From Clostridium aciditolerans (GTDB taxonomy: Bacteria > Bacillota > Clostridia > Clostridiales > Clostridiaceae): a stretch of 64,000 nucleotides of DNA. The stretch covers positions 39,364 through 103,363 of the forward strand of contig NZ_JAEEGB010000045.1 of NCBI RefSeq assembly GCF_016316925.1. Direction: 5' to 3'. A program made the position numbers and the translations under genes. Numbering within the stretch: the stretch's first letter is position 1; every line of letters starts with the position of its first letter. Shown here one piece after another: positions 1 to 9,309 of the stretch. The notes under the pieces are model-generated. The model saw only the letters and a list, made by a program, of their open reading frames with translations, made no database searches and was not told where the DNA came from.

Positions 1-171
1 ACAAAGGCTGAAGAAATAAAGCTCGGTATGGAGCTTGGAGTAGATTATAGCTTAACATGGTCCTGCTACAAGGGAGAAGCTTTAGCCTGTGGAACTTGTG
101 ATAGCTGCATGTTAAGATTAAAGGCTTTTAAGGAAGCAGGATATAAAGATCCTATAGAATATAATCTATAG
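1..171 (+). CDS. queC: 7-cyano-7-deazaguanine synthase QueC (3' end only)
   Basis: This is the last 56 residues of a gene that starts before the window. The tail carries the zinc-binding cysteines of QueC (SCYKG followed by CGTCDSC), which hold the catalytic domain together, and it ends with the usual R-L-K-A-F-K-E-A-G stretch. QueC makes preQ0 from 7-carboxy-7-deazaguanine in the queuosine pathway. A QueT-family transporter subunit starts 49 bp downstream on the same strand, which fits shared use in queuosine synthesis or salvage. Only the family call is firm; the N-terminal PP-loop is not in view. Confidence 0.9.
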   Translation, partial: TKAEEIKLGMELGVDYSLTWSCYKGEALACGTCDSCMLRLKAFKEAGYKDPIEYNL

Positions 172-173
172 GG

Positions 174-205
174 TTGCTAGGCGGTCAGTTAGTTTTTATA
201 TAGTT
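174..205 (+). repeat. Possible remnant of R2 repeat end
   Basis: The bases from 174 resemble the CTAGGC(C/G)-type terminus of the R2 elements at 11008, 18709 and 58206. Only the outer 15 or so bases are recognisable, so this may be chance. It sits between queC and the QueT-family gene. Confidence 0.3.
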
Positions 206-220
206 AAAAGGAGAGTCAAT

Positions 221-730
221 ATGCAAATTAATGTTGTTAAAGATAAAAATATATCTTCTATAAAAAAATTAGTCATTTCTGGGCTTGTTATCGGAATGTA
301 TGTAATAGTTATGTATTTTACACAAAGTTTTGCCTTTGGACAGTATCAAATTAGAATTGCCACTTCATTATATGCATTAGGTGGAATATTTCCATTTTTA
401 ATTGTACCAATGGGAATAGCAAACCTTATTAGCAACACACTAATGGGGGGACTTGGAATTTTTGATATGGTCGGTGGAGCAGCAGTTGGAATATTGGCTT
501 CAGGACTTGCTTATTTGATTAAGAAACTTAATCTAAATGACTGGTTTGTAACACTTCCTATAGTTTTTATACCAGGACTTGTAGTTCCAATTTGGCTATC
601 ACTTTTAATACATGTTCCATATAAAGTACTAGCTATAAGCATATGTATAGGGCAAATTATTCCTGCAATAGTAGGGGTATTATTATTAAAACAATTAAGA
701 AAAGTTTTATCCGATTGCTACCATTGCTAA
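221..730 (+). CDS. QueT-family ECF transporter S component
   Basis: A 169-residue integral membrane protein with about five or six hydrophobic segments. The block around residues 41-80 (QIRIATSLYAL, then an ISN motif and LGIFDMVGG) matches the conserved part of the true QueT further along (35079-35555). S components bind a vitamin-like substrate and dock on a shared EcfAAT energizer; here the likely ligand is a queuosine precursor, judged from queC just upstream. The start follows AAAGGAG by 8 bases. The last residues, about S-D-C-Y-H-C, and the stop codon are encoded by the R1 repeat that begins near 705, so the natural C-terminus was probably different. A ligand other than preQ0/preQ1 is possible because this copy is clearly diverged from QueT. 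Confidence 0.75.
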   Translation: MQINVVKDKNISSIKKLVISGLVIGMYVIVMYFTQSFAFGQYQIRIATSLYALGGIFPFLIVPMGIANLISNTLMGGLGIFDMVGGAAVGILASGLAYLIKKLNLNDWFVTLPIVFIPGLVVPIWLSLLIHVPYKVLAISICIGQIIPAIVGVLLLKQLRKVLSDCYHC

Positions 731-975
731 CACCTCCATTCTTTGTATGAAACTCCTTCTCCTATTGTCGAAGGAGTAAGCGATTCGCACTAAATCAGCA
801 CGCTGTGTAAGCGATCATCTCAAAATCATAGATTTTGGATGCCTGCTTAAGATTTAGGCTCTCTGCTTAACTGGGGGATAAGCACTGCTACGCGCCTGGA
901 TAAGTTCTTCTAAGGTTCAGATGGAGAAAGTCATCCTTATAAGCAACTCCATCTGAACCTAAGAATCACTTGATA
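705..975 (-). repeat. R1 repeat, long copy (R1a)
   Basis: A 271-bp non-coding segment shared, in opposite orientation, with 14485-14635 and in diverged form with 34953-35032. Common ends are TATCAAGTGATTCTTAGG on one side and GCAATGGTAGC(A/G)ATCGGATAAAA on the other. It contains several internal palindromes, including one of about 13 bp per arm around 917-960. Compared with R1b it carries an extra stretch (about 750-870) that is also related to the sequence between two tRNA genes at 36895-37008. It lies over the 3' end of the QueT-family gene and fills most of the gap up to 1121. No open reading frame of note is present. Confidence 0.75.
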
Positions 976-986
976 AGATTATAGGT

Positions 987-1030
987 AATTAAAGCCTGTA
1001 GACAAGATTTGTTGTTTACAGGCTTTAATT
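987..1030. terminator. Hairpin, possible terminator
   Basis: Arms AATTAAAGCCTGTAGAC and GTTTACAGGCTTTAATT pair with one mismatch. No long T-run follows, so it may be a weak bidirectional terminator for the queC-QueT unit. Confidence 0.5.
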
Positions 1031-1121
1031 ATTTGATAGTAAATTTATTCTTATGTTTGTTTGCTACCTGGCACCAATTGGAATATAATTAACTTAAATA
1101 TTATGCAAGGTAGGTGACAGG

Positions 1122-2876
1122 GTGGCAGGAAGAGTAAAAAATTTTATATTTAAAAATAGAATGAGATATGCAAAGGGAGCAATGGCTCTACTTTTAATAA
1201 ATATTCTACAAGTTTCTATTCCAAGAATTACCGGGGAAATTATAGATGGTATTCAAACTGGAAGTATAAATGCTAACAATGTTGGCATGTACTCATCTAT
1301 TATAGTAATTATTGCAATATCTATTTTTGTATTAAACTACTTAAGCAGGCTACAGATAACAGGTGCATCAATATTATTTCAATACGAAACTACAAATGCA
1401 ATATTTAAACATTTAGAAAAGCTTTCTATGAGTTTCTTTAACAAAAACAGTGTTGGAGAACTGATGGCACTTTCAGTAAACGATGTTAATGCAGTACGTT
1501 TAGCTTTAGGTAGAGGTGTTAACTTAATTATAGATACATTTTTCCTTATGCTTCTAAGTATAATAGCTATGGGAAAAACTATAAATATGAAACTCACGAT
1601 CATGGCTTTTTTACCTATACCAATTTTAATAGTTGTAGTAGCAAAGTTTGGGATTGTAATAAATAATAGATTTAAAAAAGTACAAGAATCTTTTGCTAGT
1701 TTAACTGAAAAAGTCCAGGAAAATATCGCAGGTATTAGAGTTATAAAAACCTTTGTACAGGAAAAAGAGGAAATTGAGAATTTCAAGATAATAAATGTAA
1801 GAAATTATGAGACAAACATACAACTGGTTAAGGTTTGGGGAGTATTTTATCCTTTAATTGAATTTTTAAGTGCTGTTTCTTATTTGATTGTATTGGTTTA
1901 TGGTTCTTCTTTAGTATTAAAAAAACAAATAACTATAGGAGATTTTATTGCTGTAAACAGCTATATAGGAGTTTTAATTAGACCTATAAAGTTTATAGGA
2001 AGAATTGTTAATATAGTTCAAAGAGGAGAGGCATCAAAAGGTAGAATAGAGAAATTGTTTAATGAAAAACCTGAAGTACATGATAAATCAGATTTTAAAA
2101 ATAAGTTTGATAATCTTAAACTTAGCGGAAAAGTAGTTTTTAAAAACTTAACTTTTTCATATAGTAAGGAGTCTAAACCTGTACTAAAAAATATAGATTT
2201 AACTTTAGAGCCTGGAAAAACTGTAGCCATTGTTGGAAAGGTTGGAAGTGGGAAGTCCACCTTAGCAAATTTAATTTTAAGATTGTACAATCCTCAAGAG
2301 AAAGGACAGCTTATAATGGACAATATGGACATTACAGAAATACCTGTTAAGGTTCTCCGAGATAACATAGGATATGTACCTCAGGATAATTTTTTATTCT
2401 CTGAGTCAATAAAATATAATATAGCTTTTTCTCAAAGAGATTATACTATAAAACAAATAGAGGATGCAGCAAAGATAAGTCAGGTATATGATAATATAAT
2501 GGACTTTCCAGATAAATTTGATACTATGCTTGGTGAAAGCGGTGTAAATATATCTGGTGGTCAAAAACAGAGGATATCCATTGCTAGGGCTATAATAAAA
2601 AAACCTTCTATAATTGTATTAGATGATTGTTTATCAGCAGTTGATACAGAGACAGAAAAAAATATATTGGATGGATTAAAATATATTATAAAAGATTGTT
2701 CATGCCTGATTATATCTCACAGAGTTTCTAGTATAAAACATGCAGATGAGATTATTGTACTAGACAAAGGAAGCATAGTAGAAAGAGGTGCTCATGCAGA
2801 TCTTATGAAAATAGGTGGGTTATATCACAGAATGTATGAAAAACAGATATTGCAGGAGAGATCTGAAAATTACTAA
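1122..2876 (+). CDS. ABC multidrug exporter half-transporter, degenerate-site partner (BmrC/YheI type)
   Basis: A 584-residue protein with an N-terminal six-helix exporter domain (about 1-310) and a C-terminal ATPase. Walker A is GKVGSGKST near residue 372, the signature NISGGQ near 476 is canonical, but Walker B ends in L-D-D near 503 where catalysis needs D-E. In heterodimeric exporters such as BmrCD or TM287/288 this Glu-to-Asp swap marks the subunit forming the degenerate ATP site. The next gene, 11 bp away, has the complementary changes, so the two surely form one pump for hydrophobic drugs or lipids in the cytoplasmic membrane. The GTG start at 1122 follows AAGGTAGGTG. The substrate cannot be read from the sequence. 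Confidence 0.9.
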   Translation: MAGRVKNFIFKNRMRYAKGAMALLLINILQVSIPRITGEIIDGIQTGSINANNVGMYSSIIVIIAISIFVLNYLSRLQITGASILFQYETTNAIFKHLEKLSMSFFNKNSVGELMALSVNDVNAVRLALGRGVNLIIDTFFLMLLSIIAMGKTINMKLTIMAFLPIPILIVVVAKFGIVINNRFKKVQESFASLTEKVQENIAGIRVIKTFVQEKEEIENFKIINVRNYETNIQLVKVWGVFYPLIEFLSAVSYLIVLVYGSSLVLKKQITIGDFIAVNSYIGVLIRPIKFIGRIVNIVQRGEASKGRIEKLFNEKPEVHDKSDFKNKFDNLKLSGKVVFKNLTFSYSKESKPVLKNIDLTLEPGKTVAIVGKVGSGKSTLANLILRLYNPQEKGQLIMDNMDITEIPVKVLRDNIGYVPQDNFLFSESIKYNIAFSQRDYTIKQIEDAAKISQVYDNIMDFPDKFDTMLGESGVNISGGQKQRISIARAIIKKPSIIVLDDCLSAVDTETEKNILDGLKYIIKDCSCLIISHRVSSIKHADEIIVLDKGSIVERGAHADLMKIGGLYHRMYEKQILQERSENY

Positions 2877-2887
2877 GGAGGATGTTT

Positions 2888-4726
2888 ATGCCTAGAGGTT
2901 TCGGCGGCGGGGGATTTTCACAAGGTTCTTCGGGAAAAAGATTTAGAACTGATGAAAAAAATTATAAAAAAGGTGATAGAGAATCAACAAAAAAGTTAAT
3001 AAAATATGTAGGTCCTTATTGGAAGTATTTTTTGCTGTCGCTCACTTTAATCCTTGTAGTATCAGCTGCTCAGCTAGCAAGACCTTATATTGTAAAAATA
3101 GTAATTGATGATTATATAAGAAAAGGCTTATCAGGTGCTTTAACAGCAAATCAATGTGAAGCAGGAATAAAATTCTTAGGTTTAATTTATCTTGTACTTA
3201 TGCTTATAGAATTTATTTTAAGTTACTTTCAAACTTATATTTTGGAGCGTACAGCTAAAAAAATAATTATGAATTTGAGGCAGCAAGTTTTTAGTCATAT
3301 ACAAAAGCTTCCTATATCCTATTTCGATAAAAACCCGATTGGGAAAATAGTGACAAGGGTTACCAATGATACAGATTCTTTAAATGATATGTTTACAGAT
3401 GTAGTAATAGGTTTTTTGCAGAATGTATTTATTATGATAGGAATAGTATTAGTTATGATAAGTTTGGACTTAAAGCTTACTGTAATATGTCTTTTAGTTA
3501 CGCCGTTAATGTTTGGAGTTACACTTTTATTTAAAAAAAGAGCAAGAAGAATTTTTGGTGAAATAAGAAATAAATTATCCTCTATAAACGGCTTTTTATC
3601 AGAACATATATCTGGTATGAAAATTATTCAGATATTTAACATGGAGAACAAAAAATACAATGAGTTTCAAAATATAAATGAAGAATATTACAATGCAAAC
3701 TTAAAGCAAATCATACTTTTTGGTGTCTTTAGACCCTTCATGGATGTAGTAAAAACCTTATCATTAGCACTTATATTATTTTATGGAGGTACAAGGCTCA
3801 TTAAAGGAACTATAGAAGTAGGAACTCTTTATGCTTTCATTAATTACATAAATAGATTATTTCAACCTATTATTGAGCTTACGGACCAATATAACACATA
3901 TCAAAGCTCCATGGTTTCTTCTGAAAGAATATTTGGTATACTAGATGAGAAAATTGAGGACCAGCATAGCGATGGATGTAATTTAAATAAGGCAAAAGGA
4001 GAAATTGAATTTAAAAATGTGTGGTTTGCTTATGAATCTGAAAACTGGATTTTAAAGAATCTTTCTTTTAAAATATTGCCTGGACAATCTGTTTCTTTTG
4101 TAGGAGCTACAGGAGCGGGGAAAACAAGTATTATAAACTTGCTTTGCGGTTTTTATGAAAATCAGAAAGGTGAAATACTTATTGATGGCATAAATATAAA
4201 AGATATAAAAACTGAGGAGCTGAGAAGAAATATAGGATTAGTACTTCAAGATGTATTTTTATTTGCAGGAGACATTGAAACTAATATAAAGTTATTTAAT
4301 AAAGAAATATCATTAGAAGATGTGAAAAAAGCTGCCCAACATGTAAATGCAGATTATTTTATAGAAAACTTTGATGATGGATATAAGCATAAGATTAATG
4401 AAAAAGGAACAACCCTTTCGATGGGACAAAGACAGCTTATTTCTTTTGCTAGAGCATTGGTTTTTAATACGTCAATTTTAGTTATGGATGAGGCTACCTC
4501 AAATATTGATACAGAAACAGAGACAATAATTCAAGAGGCTTTAGAAAAGCTTATGAAAAACAGAACTACTATTGCAGTAGCGCACAGACTATCAACTATA
4601 AAGAAGTCTGATACTGTTATTGTTTTGCATAAAGGAGAAATAAAAGAAATAGGAAACCATAAGGAACTTATGGCCAAAAAAGGTTTTTATTATAGTCTTT
4701 ACAAACTGCAGTATGAGAACTTATAA
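2888..4726 (+). CDS. ABC multidrug exporter half-transporter, catalytic partner (BmrD/YheH type)
   Basis: A 612-residue exporter half with a Gly-rich start (P-R-G-F-G-G-G-G-F), a membrane domain (about 40-340) and an ATPase. Walker A is GATGAGKTS near residue 407 and Walker B ends in the active V-M-D-E near 535, but the signature is LSMGQ instead of LSGGQ. Combined with the upstream subunit this leaves one working ATP site, formed by this Walker A/B and the upstream SGGQ. I chose ATG 2888 because AAGGAGG (2875-2881) abuts the alternative ATG at 2882 with no spacer, while 2888 leaves 6 bases. A strong terminator follows. Confidence 0.9.
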   Translation: MPRGFGGGGFSQGSSGKRFRTDEKNYKKGDRESTKKLIKYVGPYWKYFLLSLTLILVVSAAQLARPYIVKIVIDDYIRKGLSGALTANQCEAGIKFLGLIYLVLMLIEFILSYFQTYILERTAKKIIMNLRQQVFSHIQKLPISYFDKNPIGKIVTRVTNDTDSLNDMFTDVVIGFLQNVFIMIGIVLVMISLDLKLTVICLLVTPLMFGVTLLFKKRARRIFGEIRNKLSSINGFLSEHISGMKIIQIFNMENKKYNEFQNINEEYYNANLKQIILFGVFRPFMDVVKTLSLALILFYGGTRLIKGTIEVGTLYAFINYINRLFQPIIELTDQYNTYQSSMVSSERIFGILDEKIEDQHSDGCNLNKAKGEIEFKNVWFAYESENWILKNLSFKILPGQSVSFVGATGAGKTSIINLLCGFYENQKGEILIDGINIKDIKTEELRRNIGLVLQDVFLFAGDIETNIKLFNKEISLEDVKKAAQHVNADYFIENFDDGYKHKINEKGTTLSMGQRQLISFARALVFNTSILVMDEATSNIDTETETIIQEALEKLMKNRTTIAVAHRLSTIKKSDTVIVLHKGEIKEIGNHKELMAKKGFYYSLYKLQYENL

Positions 4727-4768
4727 TAAACCAGGTGTTAATTTAAATATATTTAATCTTTTATTCTT

Positions 4769-4798
4769 GCACTTACTTTTTAGTAAGTGCGTTTTTTT
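4769..4798 (+). terminator. Rho-independent terminator of the ABC exporter operon
   Basis: Stem GCACTTAC/GTAAGTGC with a loop of about 6 bases, then G and seven T. The right arm also encodes the last residues (R-T-Y) of bioB on the other strand. Confidence 0.85.
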
Positions 4799-5763
4799 AT
4801 ACCTACCTCTAATCCTAAGTTTTCTATCATTTTTATATCCTCTGCAATTTTATTCCCAGAAGTAGTTAGATAATTTCCGGTGATAGTAGCATTGGCACCT
4901 ACTTTAAAGCAGTTTACTCCAAAGCCCTCTAAAAGATTTCTTCCACCAGCTAATCTAATATAAGCCTTAGGATTTATAAATCTAAAAATGGCTATGGTTT
5001 TTAATATTTCCTCCTGAGCTAATGGATGGGTATTTTCTAAAGGTGTACCTTTTATAGGATTCAGCAGATTAACAGGAATAGAGTGTATTTCTAAATTTTG
5101 AAGTTCTAAAGCTAGTTTTATCCTGTCCTCCATGCTTTCACCCATGCCTATAATTCCACCAGAACAGATCTTTAAGCCTGACTTTTTTGCATTATTTATA
5201 GTCTCTATTCTTTCGTCATAAGTATGGGTTGTACATATTTTTTCATAGTATTCTCTGCTGCTTTCTAGATTATGATGGTACATTGAGATTCCTGTCTTTT
5301 TTAATTCTACAAGTTCTTCATAACCTATTATTCCTAAAGAGGCACAAAGCTTTATTTTCACATTTTCTTTAAGGAATTTATATATGCCTACGGCTTTTTT
5401 AAAGTCCTCCCCCTGTAGCCCTCTGCCACTAGTAACAAGGGAAAATCTATTTACTCCTTCTTTTTCATTTTCCACTGCCAACTTTAAAGCCTCTTTTTCA
5501 TCTACTAGGCTGTATTCTTCTACACTAGTATGGTAGTGGGCTGACTGAGCGCAATATTTGCAGTCCTCAGAACATCTTCCTGATTTTGCATTCATAATTG
5601 AACATAAATCCACTTTTATTCCATTAAATTTATTACGGATTCTATCTGCTGCTTTAAATAGTTCTTCTATATCTTTTACTTTAGAAAGCAGAAGAGCTTC
5701 TTCAAAATTAACCTTTCCTCCTTCATTTATCTTCTTTTCTAATTTTAAGACTATACTTTCCAT
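4780..5763 (-). CDS. bioB: Biotin synthase
   Basis: A 327-residue radical SAM enzyme that inserts sulfur into dethiobiotin, the last step of biotin synthesis. The SAM-cluster cysteines are C64, C68 and C71 in CSEDCKYC, followed by AQSAHY. The auxiliary [2Fe-2S] region (KLCASLG, KICSGG) and the C-terminal RLAGGRN block are present. It starts after TAGGAGAG, 17 bases behind bioY, so the two are one operon. No bioA, bioD or bioF is nearby, which suggests the cell converts imported dethiobiotin or completes the pathway from another locus. Its last three codons form one arm of the terminator of the convergent ABC operon. Confidence 0.97.
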   Translation of the reverse strand: MESIVLKLEKKINEGGKVNFEEALLLSKVKDIEELFKAADRIRNKFNGIKVDLCSIMNAKSGRCSEDCKYCAQSAHYHTSVEEYSLVDEKEALKLAVENEKEGVNRFSLVTSGRGLQGEDFKKAVGIYKFLKENVKIKLCASLGIIGYEELVELKKTGISMYHHNLESSREYYEKICTTHTYDERIETINNAKKSGLKICSGGIIGMGESMEDRIKLALELQNLEIHSIPVNLLNPIKGTPLENTHPLAQEEILKTIAIFRFINPKAYIRLAGGRNLLEGFGVNCFKVGANATITGNYLTTSGNKIAEDIKMIENLGLEVGIKKRTY

Positions 5764-5780
5764 TCTATTCTCTCCTACAT

Positions 5781-6341
5781 TTAATTTAATGTCAGTCTAC
5801 TTTTTTTAGCAAAGGCTGCTACTTTTATAGCAGTTACTGCTACAACTAAGCTTAAGAATAAATCACCACCTATGCATACTGTAAATCCATAAAATATTGC
5901 CCATTCTACATTTTTGATTTGTCCTAAATATAAATTGTAGATTAGGTATAAATATGAAACGCCAAATAAATATACGAAAAATAATCCTGATAGAGTAGCT
6001 AATAGTGCTTTTATTAAATTTAGTTCTTTTATTTTTTCTGTTATTTTTCCAATTACATAAGCCGCTACAATAAAACCTATTAGATATCCAAAGGTTGGCT
6101 TAAAAATATATCCCGATCCGCCTCCCTCTGTAAATGCAGGAACTCCTATTAGTCCAACCAAAACGTAGACTATCTGTGATATAGCTCTTAGTTTTGAACC
6201 TAAGAGTATTCCAGCAAAAGCACAAAACAAAAATTGAAGAGTAAATGGTACATAGGGAATTGGAATTCTAATAAAGGCGCCTATAGCTGTTAGAGCTGCG
6301 AACAGTGATACTAGAATTAATTCTCTAGTTTCCATTTTCAT
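5781..6341 (-). CDS. bioY: Biotin ECF transporter S component BioY
   Basis: A 186-residue hydrophobic protein with about six membrane helices. The BioY pattern is clear: [11 protein letters not shown] near the N-terminus, the GSKLRA and Q[12 protein letters not shown] segment, and [18 protein letters not shown] near the middle. It binds biotin for import with the shared EcfAAT module. It starts after AGGAGG with a 9-base gap and is followed directly by bioB. A BirA-type operator lies about 27 bp upstream, so biotin should repress uptake and synthesis together. Confidence 0.95.
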   Translation of the reverse strand: MKMETRELILVSLFAALTAIGAFIRIPIPYVPFTLQFLFCAFAGILLGSKLRAISQIVYVLVGLIGVPAFTEGGGSGYIFKPTFGYLIGFIVAAYVIGKITEKIKELNLIKALLATLSGLFFVYLFGVSYLYLIYNLYLGQIKNVEWAIFYGFTVCIGGDLFLSLVVAVTAIKVAAFAKKSRLTLN

Positions 6342-6367
6342 AGATAATGGCCTCCTATTACGTAACT

Positions 6368-6402
6368 ATTGTTAACTGATTTTTTAAATAGTTGTTAACA
6401 AT
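6368..6402 (-). promoter_or_regulatory. BirA-type biotin operator
   Basis: A perfect inverted repeat ATTGTTAAC, 17 bases, GTTAACAAT sits just upstream of bioY. This is the layout of BirA operators in Firmicutes. The remaining sequence up to 6666 shows nothing I can assign. Confidence 0.85.
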
Positions 6403-6666
6403 TAAATGATACAAAACATAATAAATTTTGTCAATTAAATATTAGTCTATTAGTAAGTTTGGGTAAGTTCTTAATTTGAAAAATGAAATTAGGATTTAAA
6501 GAAGTCCTTGCATCAGTAGAAATGACAATATCAAGATAGGATGACTTTTAAAGTTATATCTGAATAAGAAAGAATATGTAATAATTATTAAGAAGTTAAG
6601 GAAAAATATAAGTAATACGTGGAAAATATATGAAAATTACTTTGATGATGCATTAAGGAGGAAAAT

Positions 6667-7671
6667 ATGAGGGAGAAAATTAGAAAACTATTGTGCATTT
6701 CAACTTGTTTAATAGTAGTATTATCTCTAATCGGTTGTGCTGTGAAGCCAGATACCACAATAAATAACTTTTTTGATGCACTTAAAAAATCTGATATTCA
6801 AACAGCCTCAAAGTATTTATCGAGAAATGATTCAGCAAGTGTAGGAGGTTTAAAGTTTGATAGACCTGAATATGAGAGACTTGCTAAACTAATATTTTCA
6901 AAATTAAGTTATCAAGTAATATCATCAAATACTTCTGGGGATACAGCCATAGCTAAAACAAAGATTACCTCACCAGATTTGAATAAAATCAGTGGAAAAA
7001 TGGTAACAGATATATTCCCAGGCTTGTATAGCAAAGCGTTAAATGGTGAGCAAATGACACAGGACAATATAAATCAGTTAATAGAGCAGTACTACACTAA
7101 GAATCTCAATGAATCTTCAGTTCCTACTGTTACCAACGACGTGGATATAAAACTTGTTAAAAATAAAGATAAAAATATGTGGCTTATAGAACCAAATGAA
7201 AATTTAGCAAATACAATGACAGGAAATTTATTTAAAGCATTTAATCCTATGACAATAAATAATAGTACTAGTATCAGCAAAAATTCAGAAGGAAAAATAT
7301 ATGGAATTAATGAGGAGGCCAGGATAGGCAGTACTTCTATTATAATAACTAACTTTCAAAAGTCTTTTGGAGATGATTATATAAAATCAGGGCAGGGGAA
7401 TGAATTTATAATAGTTACCTTAAAGGAAAAAAACATCGGAAGTGGTAATATAGACTATAATGAAGCATTTTATCAGCTTCAAAATTCAAAAGGACAGATA
7501 AAAAGCCCAGCTCCAAAGGGCTTTAATAGAAGACTGGACTCAGGAAGTTTGGTGCCTGGGGGAGAGGTAGATGGCACAGTAACATTTGAAGTACCTAAGA
7601 ATGATCCTCAATTAACTCTTATATACAATCAAGCTTCAAAGCCTGTATTAAAATTTAGATTAAATTATTAA
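6667..7671 (+). CDS. Secreted lipoprotein with C-terminal DUF4352-like domain
   Basis: A 334-residue protein with a type II signal: basic start, hydrophobic core and lipobox L-I-G-C with Cys about residue 24, so it should be anchored on the outer face of the membrane. Residues 30-170 look like a DUF4878/NTF2-like fold typical of small clostridial lipoproteins (helix F-F-D-A-L-K-K-S-D, then L-x-x-x-Y). Residues 210-334 resemble DUF4352, an immunoglobulin-like domain (F-I-I-V-T-L-K-E-K-N, G-G-E-V-D-G-T-V-T-F-E-V-P). It starts after AAGGAGG. It stands alone between an unrelated operon and its own terminator, and its function is unknown. Confidence 0.8.
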   Translation: MREKIRKLLCISTCLIVVLSLIGCAVKPDTTINNFFDALKKSDIQTASKYLSRNDSASVGGLKFDRPEYERLAKLIFSKLSYQVISSNTSGDTAIAKTKITSPDLNKISGKMVTDIFPGLYSKALNGEQMTQDNINQLIEQYYTKNLNESSVPTVTNDVDIKLVKNKDKNMWLIEPNENLANTMTGNLFKAFNPMTINNSTSISKNSEGKIYGINEEARIGSTSIIITNFQKSFGDDYIKSGQGNEFIIVTLKEKNIGSGNIDYNEAFYQLQNSKGQIKSPAPKGFNRRLDSGSLVPGGEVDGTVTFEVPKNDPQLTLIYNQASKPVLKFRLNY

Positions 7672-7677
7672 AAATAA

Positions 7678-7715
7678 AGATTTCTCCAGAATTGTATTCT
7701 GGAGAAATCTTATTC
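7678..7715 (+). terminator. Terminator of the lipoprotein gene
   Basis: Perfect 15-bp stem AGATTTCTCCAGAAT/ATTCTGGAGAAATCT with a 3-base loop, then TATTCGCTT. The T-run is poor but the stem is strong. Confidence 0.7.
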
Positions 7716-7809
7716 GCTTAATATTTTGGAAAATAAAGACTTTGCAAAATGCGATAATGACTATAAAATTATAATAAGTAAAAATAATTTTATTTGGAGT
7801 TGAAGTAAT

Positions 7810-9309
7810 ATGGAAAATACTTTAAATGTAATAAAAGATAAAACGTTAACATATGAGCAAAAGGTTTTAACTCTTGCTCGAGAGGCTGAGGCCAGCCTAA
7901 ATGTACTGAATATAAGTAAAGAGATACAGGAATTAAGAGATGAGGGGATAATTTGTGACTTAAATGAAGGAAATGCCCCATACAGACCAAGATATATAGT
8001 TCCAGATTATGAAAAATTTATGAATCGGGGAAGTGAATTTCTAGGTTTAGAGCCTGCAAAGGATATATGGGAAGCAACTAATAATTTATTGATATTGTAC
8101 AAGCATGTTCCGTCAATTACTGCTATGCCAGTATATATAGGAAATATTGATACGTTGCTTGATCCATTTATAGATAATGAAGAAGAAGCATACAAGGCAA
8201 TAAAATTATTTTTATTGCACATAGATAGAACTATAACTGATTCTTTTTGCCATGCTAATATCGGACCTATGGAGACTAAAGCTGGAAGAATAATATTAAA
8301 AGTTCAAAGAGAACTTCAAACAGCTATACCTAATATAACTTTAAAGTATAGCAAAGATACTTCCGATGATTTTGCAGCAGATGCAGTAAGTACAGCATTA
8401 GTTACAGCAAAGCCAAGCTTTGCAAATCATGAGATGTTTTCTGAAGAATTTAATAAGTATGGTGATTACGGTATTGCAAGTTGTTACAATGGATTATATA
8501 TAGGGGGAGGAAGTTATACATTAGTTAGACTAAATTTAGCTGGATTATCTAAAAAAGCTAACAGTGTAGAAGAATTTATAAATAATACACTCACAGATGC
8601 TATGTCAAAGATGTCAGATTATATTGATGAGAGAATAAAGTTTATTGTAGAGGAAAGCTCATTTTTTGAAAGCAGTTTCTTGGTAAAGGAAGGCTTAATA
8701 AGTCAAGATAGATTTTCAGCTATGTTTGGGATGTTTGGATTAGCTGAGTGTGTAAATACTTTACTAAAAGCAGAAGAAAAGAAGGATAGATTTGGACATA
8801 GCGAATGTGCTAATAAATTAGGAATTTCAATTATTGATAAAATGTATGAAATAGTGAACAACAGAATAAATCCATACTGTGGTGCAACTGATAATCACTT
8901 TTTATTACATGCTCAGGTAGGAATTGAAACAGATAAAGGCACAAGTCCAGGATGCAGAATACCTATTGGTGAGGAGCCAGAACTACCTGTTCACTTATTG
9001 CAAAGTGCTAAATTCCATAAATACTTCCCATCAGGCATAGGCGATATATTCCCTTTTGAAATAACAGCAAAAAATAATCCTAGAGCCGTATTGGATATAA
9101 TAAAAGGTGCCTTTAGAGAAGGAATGAGATATTTCTCCTTATACTCATCAGATAGCGATGTAATAAGAATAACAGGATATCTAGTAAAAAAATCTGATAT
9201 AGAAAAGTTAAATAGAGGGGAACAGGTACTTCAGGACACAGTAGCCCTTGGACTCGGAGCTGTGAAAAACTCAAGAATACTTGAAAGAAAGGTAAGAGAT
9301 AATGTCTAA
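7810..9309 (+). CDS. yjjI: YjjI-family glycyl radical enzyme
   Basis: A 499-residue protein of the YjjI family (DUF3029), a short branch of glycyl radical enzymes. The catalytic Cys is C225 in the G-I-A-S-C-Y-N-G-L-Y segment, and the radical-bearing Gly is about G456 in R-I-T-G-Y-L-V near the C-terminus. Such enzymes abstract hydrogen from a substrate under strictly anaerobic conditions. The gene overlaps yjjW by 8 bases; YjjW is the expected activase, so they act as a pair in the cytoplasm. The substrate is not established from anything I can see: there is no neighbouring transporter, microcompartment gene or downstream enzyme. The start follows TTGGAGTTGAAG. Confidence 0.92.
   Translation: MENTLNVIKDKTLTYEQKVLTLAREAEASLNVLNISKEIQELRDEGIICDLNEGNAPYRPRYIVPDYEKFMNRGSEFLGLEPAKDIWEATNNLLILYKHVPSITAMPVYIGNIDTLLDPFIDNEEEAYKAIKLFLLHIDRTITDSFCHANIGPMETKAGRIILKVQRELQTAIPNITLKYSKDTSDDFAADAVSTALVTAKPSFANHEMFSEEFNKYGDYGIASCYNGLYIGGGSYTLVRLNLAGLSKKANSVEEFINNTLTDAMSKMSDYIDERIKFIVEESSFFESSFLVKEGLISQDRFSAMFGMFGLAECVNTLLKAEEKKDRFGHSECANKLGISIIDKMYEIVNNRINPYCGATDNHFLLHAQVGIETDKGTSPGCRIPIGEEPELPVHLLQSAKFHKYFPSGIGDIFPFEITAKNNPRAVLDIIKGAFREGMRYFSLYSSDSDVIRITGYLVKKSDIEKLNRGEQVLQDTVALGLGAVKNSRILERKVRDNV

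Noticed and set aside
1379-1786. Long open frame on the minus strand inside the first ABC transporter gene
   Set aside because: It lies wholly within a clearly coding gene, has no ribosome site and reads as an antisense shadow, as do similar frames throughout the window.
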